Shown one piece after another: positions 24,948 to 29,797 of a DNA stretch of 29,797 nucleotides. Below the pieces are notes generated by a model that was not told the origin of the DNA, did not search any database, and was given only the letters and a program-made list of their open reading frames with translations. A program made the position numbers and the translations under genes. Source of the DNA: Actinoallomurus sp048498315 (GTDB lineage: Bacteria > Actinomycetota > Actinomycetes > Streptosporangiales > Streptosporangiaceae); assembly GCA_048498315.1 (NCBI GenBank), contig JBEHYF010000063.1, positions 1-29,797 of the forward strand. Direction: 5' to 3'. Every line of letters starts with the position of its first letter. Position 1 is the stretch's first letter.

Positions 24948-25283
24948 TCACCGGCCGTGTGCCAGGACGTGCTCCACGAGCGTGCGAAGCGGACCGCGCA
25001 GCTCGGCCTCGCCGACCCGGACGGTCCGGTCGCCGATCTCGATCTCGTAGACGAACCGGTCGGCACCCCGTGCCGGCCGCCGCTCACCGGCCGGCCGCCC
25101 GCCCGGTGCGGTCTCCGGCGGCCGATCGGCCGTGTCCGGCGCCGGCCCGCGCCCGGCGGGCGCGGCGCCGCCGATGTCGATCTCCTCGATGAGCCGGGCG
25201 ACCACGGGGTGGTCGTCCGAGTCGAGCCGCGCGCGGCGGGTGATCCCGGCGAACCCGCCGCTGCGGGTGACGGCCACCCTCAC
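24948..25283 (-). CDS. Emfourin-type protealysin inhibitor
   Basis: The 111-residue protein begins V-R-V-A-V-T-R-S-G-G-F-A-G-I and ends L-R-G-P-L-R-T-L-V-E-H-V-L-A-H. This matches emfourin-like inhibitors encoded next to protealysin-like M4 proteases. The loop between the two halves (about residues 38-75) is an unusually long Pro/Arg/Gly-rich insert. The GTG start at 25283 overlaps the protease stop, so the pair is translationally coupled. In known pairs the inhibitor binds the active protease with high affinity and restrains it inside the cell. Family assignment rests on sequence feel and context. Confidence 0.8.
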   Translation of the reverse strand: MRVAVTRSGGFAGITRRARLDSDDHPVVARLIEEIDIGGAAPAGRGPAPDTADRPPETAPGGRPAGERRPARGADRFVYEIEIGDRTVRVGEAELRGPLRTLVEHVLAHGR

Positions 25284-26317
25284 GACACCGGCACGCCGAC
25301 GGTCGTCCAGGCCCCGCGTACCGCCTCGCTCTCTACGCCGCCGGTGCCGAACAGCTTCTCGGCGCTTTGAAGGGTCAGGTTCGCGAACGCGGTGAAGTCG
25401 GCGTCGGAGGCGAGCTTGCCGCCCGTCAGCGTCTCGTACCAGATCCGGCCGGCCTTCTCCCACGCGTTGCCGCCGATCGCCGTCGCCGTCAGGTAGAAGG
25501 CCCGGTTGGGGATGCCCGAGTTGATGTGCACCCCACCATCATCGTCCGTCGTGTCGACGTAGTGCGCCATGTCGGCCGGCTGCGGGTCGCGGCCGAGGAC
25601 CGGATCGTCGTAGGCGGTGCCGGGGGCCTTCATCGACCGCAGCGCGACGCCGTGCACGCCGTCGGCGAACATTCCCTGGCCGATGAGCCAGTCGGCCTGG
25701 TCGGCGGTCTGGCCGAGGTGGTACTGCTTCACCAGCGAGCCGAAGACATCGGACATCGACTCGTTGAGCGCACCGCTCTGCCCGTTGTAGTCGAGGCCGC
25801 CGGAGTACTGGGTGACCCCGTGCGTCAGCTCGTGCGCGGTGACGTCGAGCGGGCCGGTGAACGTGACGAACACCCGGCCGTCGCCGTCGCCGTACACCAT
25901 CTGGGAGCCGTCCCAGAAGGCGTTGTCGTAGTCGACGGAGTAGTGCACGCTCGCGACCAGCGGCATGCCCGCGCCGTCGATCGAGTTCCGGTCGAACACC
26001 GCCGCGTAGAAGCCGAACGTGACACCGAGCCAGTCGTAGATCTCGTCGGCGGCCCGGTCGCCGGTGGCCGGGCCGCCCTCGGTACGGACGGTCCGGCCCG
26101 GCAACCGCTCCTGGTGACCGGCGTCGTGCACCGTGCGGTGCGGGGAGACCGGCCCGGGCGCCGGCCGCGACGGCATGACCGGCCGGATGGCCGCGCGGGC
26201 GGCACGCCGACCGGCGTCGGCGGTGAGCGCGCGCCGGGCCAGTTCCCGCACCCGCTCGTCGTCATGGTGCTCCGCGAGACGGTCGAGGATGTGCGGAGGG
26301 ACGATCGTGCATCTCAT
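25280..26317 (-). CDS. Protealysin-like M4 metalloprotease
   Basis: The 345-residue zinc protease has the catalytic H-E-L-T-H (162-166), the third zinc ligand in A-L-N-E-S-M-S-D (Glu186), and the H-I-N-S-G-I-P-N-R-A-F-Y segment (His264). The precursor is short, begins M-R-C-T-I-V-P-P-H-I-L-D-R-L, and has no signal peptide. That N-terminus is the protealysin precursor cassette, with conserved Cys and P-P-x-h-l, and differs from the long thermolysin propeptide. I chose the ATG at 26317 because the cassette starts there; the frame is open 21 codons further upstream. Protealysins act inside the cell or are released without a classical signal. The inhibitor gene overlaps its stop. Confidence 0.9.
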   Translation of the reverse strand: MRCTIVPPHILDRLAEHHDDERVRELARRALTADAGRRAARAAIRPVMPSRPAPGPVSPHRTVHDAGHQERLPGRTVRTEGGPATGDRAADEIYDWLGVTFGFYAAVFDRNSIDGAGMPLVASVHYSVDYDNAFWDGSQMVYGDGDGRVFVTFTGPLDVTAHELTHGVTQYSGGLDYNGQSGALNESMSDVFGSLVKQYHLGQTADQADWLIGQGMFADGVHGVALRSMKAPGTAYDDPVLGRDPQPADMAHYVDTTDDDGGVHINSGIPNRAFYLTATAIGGNAWEKAGRIWYETLTGGKLASDADFTAFANLTLQSAEKLFGTGGVESEAVRGAWTTVGVPVS

Positions 26318-26373
26318 GCGGTCACGCTCCCACGCCCGCTCCGATCCGCTCCATGGTCCGCCGCGGCCGGAAG

Positions 26374-26404
26374 TGGTCACTTTTCGTGACCAACGTCGTC
26401 ACCA
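26374..26404. promoter_or_regulatory. TGGTCAC palindrome upstream of the protease gene
   Basis: TGGTCAC (26374-26380), loop TTTTC, GTGACCA (26386-26392) is a perfect 7-bp inverted repeat 57 bp before the protease ATG. A third half-site GTCACCA lies at 26398-26404. It could be an operator for the protease-inhibitor operon or the terminator of the minus-strand gene ending at 26427. Confidence 0.5.
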
Positions 26405-26426
26405 GGCGTAACGAAGGTGCTCTCTA

Positions 26427-26837
26427 CTACCAGTCGCCGCCGTAGTCACCGTCGTCGTCCACGACGTGCTCGATGACCTCGACGTGCTCGTCATCGTCGT
26501 CGAGCAACTCGTTGACGACCATGCCGCCGACGAAGCCCGCGGCACCGGCCGCGGCCACGGCACCCAGGCCGTATCCGTGCCGCCGCTGCGGGTGATCGTC
26601 GTAGTCGACGTAACCCGGCTGCGGCTGGGGGTAGCCCGGCTGCGGGTGGGGGTAGCCCGGCTGCGGGTAGCCCTGCTGGTATCCCGCCTGCGGATACCCG
26701 CTCTGGCTCTGGAGATATTCCATCCAGCGCTGCGCGCACGCGGCGCAGCAGCGGATGGGGCGCGGCGCACCCCACTGCGGCGTCCACGTGACGTCCTGCG
26801 TGGCCGGGCCGTGCGTAGCGTCGAAGAAACAGGTCAC
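26427..26837 (-). CDS. Small hypothetical protein with GYPQPQP repeats and acidic tail
   Basis: The 136-residue product has three parts. An N-terminal Cys-rich portion (M-T-C-F-F-D-A-T-H and R-C-C-A-A-C-A-Q-R-W) may form a zinc finger. A central Tyr/Gln/Pro-rich repeat (about 48-80) has GYPQ, PGYPHPQ and PGYPQPQ units. A C-terminal glycine-zipper-like hydrophobic segment (G-A-V-A-A-A-G-A-A-G-F-V-G-G-M-V-V) is followed by an acidic tail. The GTG start follows AGGAGAG by 6 nt, good evidence that it is translated. I do not recognise a named family. The repeats resemble those of actinobacterial envelope or phase-separating proteins. Confidence 0.75.
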   Translation of the reverse strand: MTCFFDATHGPATQDVTWTPQWGAPRPIRCCAACAQRWMEYLQSQSGYPQAGYQQGYPQPGYPHPQPGYPQPQPGYVDYDDHPQRRHGYGLGAVAAAGAAGFVGGMVVNELLDDDDEHVEVIEHVVDDDGDYGGDW

Positions 26838-26945
26838 GAATCTCTCCTGAGAACCGGCTCGGGTGGCGAGCCGTGGTCGTCGGGCCGATTGGTCAACGAC
26901 CCCAGACGGTAGTGGGTTCCGTGCCGGGCCGTTCCCGTTCTACGG

Positions 26946-26957
26946 GACAATGATGGG
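26946..26957 (+). promoter_or_regulatory. Leaderless-type -10 before recO
   Basis: GACAAT (26946-26951) ends 6 nt before the GTG at 26958, with no Shine-Dalgarno. The recO transcript is probably leaderless. Confidence 0.45.
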
Positions 26958-27863
26958 GTGGGTCTGTACCGTGACGAAGGCGTCGTGCTTCGCACCCAGA
27001 AGCTGGGCGAGGCCGATCGCATCGTGACGATCCTGACCCGCCGCACCGGCCGGATCCGGGCCGCCGCCAAGGGCGTACGCAAGACCAGGTCGCGCTTCGG
27101 GGCCCGGCTCGAACCCTTCACCCACGTCGACCTGCAGTTGTACGAGCGCCGGTCGCTCGACCTGGTCACCCAGGCCGAGACGCTCCGGCCGTACGGCGAG
27201 CGGCTGGTCACCGACTATCCGCGCTACACGGCGGGCACGGCCATGCTGGAGACCGCCGAGAAGCTCACGCCGATCGAGCGCGAGCCGGCGCTGCGGCAGT
27301 TCCTGCTGGTCATCGGCGGGCTGCGCACGCTCGTTGAAGGCGACCACGATCCGCGGCTGGTCCTCGACGCGTTCTTCCTGCGCTCCCTGGCCGTCGCCGG
27401 GTACGCGCCCGCGCTGGAGGCATGCGCGCACTGCGGCGAACCGGCGGGCCGTGCGTTCGCGATCGCCGCCGGGGGCATGGTGTGCGGCTCCTGCCGGCCG
27501 CCGGGTTCGGCCAGTCCTGCGGAGGCGACGGTCGCCCTCATGATCGCGTTGCTGCGCGGTGACTGGGCCCGCGCCGACGTCAGCGAGATGCGGCACCGGG
27601 TAGAGTGCAGCGGCCTGGTCGCCGCATACCTCCAGTGGCACCTGGAGCACGGCATCCGCTCCCTCCGGCACGTGGAGCGCGAGCAGCGCAGCGAGCGGAG
27701 TGACCTGCCGAGGGACGAGGTGGGTCGCGGAGTGAGTGAGCAGCGGAGCGCGACCGTGGGCAGGGTGCGCGAGCAGCGCAGCGAGCGGAGTGACCTGCCG
27801 AGGGACGAGACGGGCGAACGGCCGGGCGGCACCGTCGGCATGCGCGGGGCGCGGCGACCATGA
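26958..27863 (+). CDS. recO: DNA repair protein RecO with repeat-derived C-terminal tail
   Basis: RecO anneals single-stranded DNA and, with RecR, loads RecA on SSB-coated DNA. The 301-residue product has the N-terminal OB-fold (Y-R-D-E-G-V-V-L-R-T-Q-K-L-G-E-A-D-R), a helical core, and a zinc site C-A-H-C (156, 159) with C-G-S-C (176, 179). The family usually ends near S-G-L-V-A-A-Y-L-Q-W-H-L-E; here R-E-Q-R-S-E-R-S-D-L-P-R-D-E follows twice (241-254 and 271-284). That roughly 60-residue charged tail is encoded by a 43-bp DNA repeat. The GTG at 26958 fits a leaderless start. uppS follows. Confidence 0.92.
   Translation: MGLYRDEGVVLRTQKLGEADRIVTILTRRTGRIRAAAKGVRKTRSRFGARLEPFTHVDLQLYERRSLDLVTQAETLRPYGERLVTDYPRYTAGTAMLETAEKLTPIEREPALRQFLLVIGGLRTLVEGDHDPRLVLDAFFLRSLAVAGYAPALEACAHCGEPAGRAFAIAAGGMVCGSCRPPGSASPAEATVALMIALLRGDWARADVSEMRHRVECSGLVAAYLQWHLEHGIRSLRHVEREQRSERSDLPRDEVGRGVSEQRSATVGRVREQRSERSDLPRDETGERPGGTVGMRGARRP
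27677..27809 (+). repeat. 43-bp exact direct repeat (period 90) inside recO 3' end
   Basis: Bases 27677-27719 and 27767-27809 are identical. The core includes GCGAGCGGAGTGACCTGCCG. The 90-bp period keeps both copies in recO frame. A related GTGAGTGAGCAGCGGAGCGCG lies between them. The same GAGCG vocabulary occurs before lepA and ybeY. Confidence 0.85.
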
Positions 27864-27890
27864 GCAGCGAGTGAGGAGACGGATCGGACG

Positions 27891-28763
27891 ATGAGGCGTG
27901 TACAACCGCCGGAGCCGCACAAGAGCGGGGCGAAGCCGCCCGCGCTGCCCAAGGAGCTCATCCCGCGTCACGTGGCGATCGTGATGGACGGCAACGGCCG
28001 GTGGGCGAAGGAGCGGGGCCTGCCGCGCACCGAGGGTCACAAGATGGGGGAGTACTCCCTCTTCGACGTGATCATGGGTGCGATCGAGCTCGGCGTGCCG
28101 TACCTGTCGGCGTATGCGTTCTCGACGGAGAACTGGCGGCGCTCGCCGGAGGAGGTCCGTTTCCTGATGGGCTTCAACCGGGACGTCATCCGGCGCCGCC
28201 GCGACCAGCTCCACGCGATGGGCGTACGCGTCCGGTGGGCGGGCCGGCGCCCGAAGCTGTGGCGCAGTGTGATCAAGGAGCTCGAGGATGCCGAGCGGCT
28301 GACCGAGCACAACGACGTGCTCACCCTGCAGTTCTGCGTCAACTACGGCGGGCGCGCCGAGATCGCCGATGCCGCGGCGGCGATCGCCCGCGACGTGCAG
28401 GCTGGGAAGCTGCGGCCCGAGAAGATCAACGAGAAGGTTTTCGCGCGCTACCTGTACCGGCCGGAGATCCCCGAGGTCGATCTCTTCCTGCGCCCGTCCG
28501 GCGAGAAGCGCAGCTCGAACTTCCTGGTGTGGCAGTCGGCGTACGCCGAGTTCGTCTACCAGGACGTGCTGTGGCCCGACTTCGACCGCCGGCACTTCTG
28601 GCAGGCGTGCGAGGAGTACGCCCGCCGCGACCGGCGCTTCGGCGGCGCCCAGCCCAACCCGTTTCCCGCGGACCCGCACACCGTTCCCGGCGCGAACGGC
28701 CGCGCCGACGCGGTCGGCGGCCGTCTCGGTGACCCGGCCTCCCGTACCGTCTCGGCCCGCTGA
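27891..28763 (+). CDS. uppS: Isoprenyl (polyprenyl) diphosphate synthase, cis-prenyltransferase
   Basis: This 290-residue cis-prenyltransferase extends allylic diphosphates to the undecaprenyl or decaprenyl carrier used in cell-wall synthesis. It has H-V-A-I-V-M-D-G-N-G-R-W-A with the catalytic Asp, G-H-K-M-G-E-Y, A-F-S-T-E-N-W-R-R, and L-F-L-R-P-S-G-E-K-R-S-S-N-F-L-V-W-Q-S-A-Y-A-E-F-V-Y. The N- and C-termini are slightly extended, as in actinobacterial long-chain synthases. Chain length cannot be read off. GAGGAGA (27873-27879) precedes the ATG by 11 nt. It lies 27 bp after recO, the standard recO-uppS pair. Confidence 0.96.
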   Translation: MRRVQPPEPHKSGAKPPALPKELIPRHVAIVMDGNGRWAKERGLPRTEGHKMGEYSLFDVIMGAIELGVPYLSAYAFSTENWRRSPEEVRFLMGFNRDVIRRRRDQLHAMGVRVRWAGRRPKLWRSVIKELEDAERLTEHNDVLTLQFCVNYGGRAEIADAAAAIARDVQAGKLRPEKINEKVFARYLYRPEIPEVDLFLRPSGEKRSSNFLVWQSAYAEFVYQDVLWPDFDRRHFWQACEEYARRDRRFGGAQPNPFPADPHTVPGANGRADAVGGRLGDPASRTVSAR

Positions 28764-28779
28764 CCGGCGGTCGCGCATC

Positions 28780-28813
28780 GGCCTCCGGTCACCACGGACG
28801 GCCGCCGGAGGCC
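28780..28813. terminator. 9-bp hairpin between uppS and zur
   Basis: GGCCTCCGG (28780-28788) pairs perfectly with CCGGAGGCC (28805-28813) across a 16-nt loop. It lies between two convergent genes and can serve both. Confidence 0.65.
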
Positions 28814-28837
28814 ACACCGGCTCCGTACGTCACGCGG

Positions 28838-29206
28838 TCAGTGATCCGGGCAGGTGCCGAAGATCTCGACCGTGTGGGTGACGTCGCGGAACCCGTGGGC
28901 GGCGGCGACCGATTCCGTCCAGCGCTCCACCGCTGGGCCCTCGATCTCCAGGGTGCGGCCGCAGACGCGGCAGACGAGGTGATGGTGGTGGTCGCCGGTC
29001 CGGCAGGCGCGGTACACGGCCTCGCCGTCGTCGGTGCGCAGCACGTCGACCTCGCCGGCGTCGCTCAGCGCCTGCAGCGCGCGGTACACCGTGGTCAGCC
29101 CGATCCGGGAGCCGGCGGCGCGCAGGCCGGCGTAGATGTCCTGCGCGCTGCGGAACTCCTCGCATCGGGCCAGCGCGCGGCGTACGTCTTCTCGGCGGGC
29201 GGTCAA
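28838..29206 (-). CDS. zur: Fur-family zinc uptake regulator Zur
   Basis: Zur is the zinc-responsive repressor of zinc uptake genes. The 122-residue product has the winged helix (F-R-S-A-Q-D-I-Y, I-G-L-T-T-V-Y-R-A-L-Q-A-L) and the metal region D-H-H-H-H-L-V-C-R-V-C-G (His73-76, Cys79, Cys82). It ends G-T-C-P-D-H, where actinobacterial relatives usually end in a second CxxC. The start is the TTG at 29206, which overlaps the stop of the upstream zinc-permease gene (TTGA); the frame is open upstream only through that permease. Position between uppS and a znuB-like gene supports Zur over Fur. Confidence 0.9.
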   Translation of the reverse strand: MTARREDVRRALARCEEFRSAQDIYAGLRAAGSRIGLTTVYRALQALSDAGEVDVLRTDDGEAVYRACRTGDHHHHLVCRVCGRTLEIEGPAVERWTESVAAAHGFRDVTHTVEIFGTCPDH

Positions 29207-29797
29207 CCGGCCTCCATCCGTCGCGTTCTGATCAGCCTTCCGGTGCCGACGGCCGCCAAGAAGACGGCCATCGCCAGCAGCACGATCGTGGGCCCGGGCG
29301 CGATGTTGGCGTCGACGGACGTCCAAAGCCCGCCCACGGATGCCACCACACCGACGATCATGGCCAGGCCGATCGTCGCACGGAACCCGCGGGTGAGCTG
29401 TTGCGCGGCGGCGACCGGCACGACCATGAGGGCGCTGACGAGCAGCAGGCCGACCGCGCGCATCGCGACGACGACGGTGAGCGCCGCGGTCACCGCGACC
29501 AGCAGCGACAGGAAGCGTACGGGCAGGCCGCTGGCGCGGGCCACCTCCTCGTCTTGGCAGAGCACGAACAGCTCGCGGCCGAACAGCGCCAGGATGACCA
29601 GCACCGCGGCGGCGAGACCGGCGATGACGTACAGGTCGTTCGTGCTGACGCTGCTGATGGAGCCGAACAGGAAGCTGTTCAGGTTGGCACTGCCGCCGGC
29701 GATGTTGGCGAACAGGACGCCGCCGGCCAGGCCGCCGTAGAACAGCAGGGCGAGCGCGACATCGCCGCCGGTGCGGGTGCGCACCCGCAGCAGCTCG
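29203..29797 (-). CDS. znuB: Metal (zinc-type) ABC transporter permease, partial
   Basis: The gene runs off the right edge; about 197 codons are visible. The product is an ABC-3 family membrane permease with several hydrophobic helices. It has F-L-F-G-S-I-S-S-V-S, C-Q-D-E-E-V-A-R-A-S-G-L-P-V and A-M-R-A-V-G-L-L-L-V-S-A-L-M-V-V-P-V-A-A-A, typical of ZnuB/TroC-type zinc or manganese permeases. Its stop overlaps the zur start, so both are co-translated. Zinc is inferred from the fused operon with zur. The ATPase and binding protein would lie further right, outside the window. Confidence 0.9.
   Translation of the reverse strand, partial: ELLRVRTRTGGDVALALLFYGGLAGGVLFANIAGGSANLNSFLFGSISSVSTNDLYVIAGLAAAVLVILALFGRELFVLCQDEEVARASGLPVRFLSLLVAVTAALTVVVAMRAVGLLLVSALMVVPVAAAQQLTRGFRATIGLAMIVGVVASVGGLWTSVDANIAPGPTIVLLAMAVFLAAVGTGRLIRTRRMEAG

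Noticed and set aside
27860..27874. A four-codon ATG-AGC-AGC-GAG-TGA frame overlapping the recO stop
   Set aside because: Too short to interpret and expected by chance within the GAGCG-rich element.

Overview
The window is very GC-rich actinobacterial chromosome. Codons end mostly in G or C, GTG starts are common, terminators are GC hairpins without U-tracts, and TANNNT-like -10 hexamers lie 6-7 nt before several start codons. The gene order lepA - hemW - hrcA - dnaJ - rsmE - HIT - phoH - ybeY - CNNM/CBS protein - deaminase-like protein - era - leuA - recO - uppS - zur is the housekeeping order known from actinomycetes; the M. tuberculosis Rv2404c-Rv2359 segment is comparable. Small accessory genes (F420 oxidoreductase-like, DUF3097, DUF4870, SigE-family sigma factor, TerB-like protein, DDAH) suggest a Streptosporangiales/Thermomonosporaceae-type organism. 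That placement is inference.

Layout. 1-195 is the end of a carboxymuconolactone decarboxylase-family gene, facing rpsT (minus). lepA follows on the plus strand, then a luciferase-like F420 oxidoreductase, a 525-bp G-rich repetitive gap, hemW and a VOC protein. Three minus-strand genes (DUF4870 membrane protein, DUF3097, MBL hydrolase) lead to a divergent region carrying a CIRCE operator in front of hrcA-dnaJ. rsmE follows after a leader with two competing hairpins. A SigE-family sigma gene and a membrane partner (minus) sit before HIT, phoH, ybeY, the CNNM protein, the deaminase-like gene and era. phoH carries a 363-residue in-frame intein. Next come a four-helix membrane protein (minus), a zinc-ribbon/TerB-like gene overlapping ddaH, and leuA behind a Leu-rich leader peptide and alternative RNA helices. 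A minus-strand protealysin-like M4 protease overlaps an emfourin-type inhibitor gene. The window ends with recO-uppS (plus) facing a znuB-zur operon (minus) that runs off the edge.

How the genes work together. Most serve core housekeeping: translation and ribosome maturation (rpsT, lepA, rsmE, ybeY, era), heat-shock control (hrcA with CIRCE, dnaJ), haem handling (hemW), recombination (recO), cell-wall lipid carrier (uppS), leucine synthesis (leuA) and zinc homeostasis (zur, znuB). The most unusual elements are the PhoH intein, whose second LAGLIDADG motif lacks its usual Asp; the leuA attenuator; a RecO C-terminal tail built from a 43-bp DNA repeat; GAGCG-rich elements at several gene junctions; a Zur that ends in CxxH; and the self-complementary repeat after dnaJ. 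I found no tRNA, rRNA, CRISPR array, insertion sequence or phage genes.
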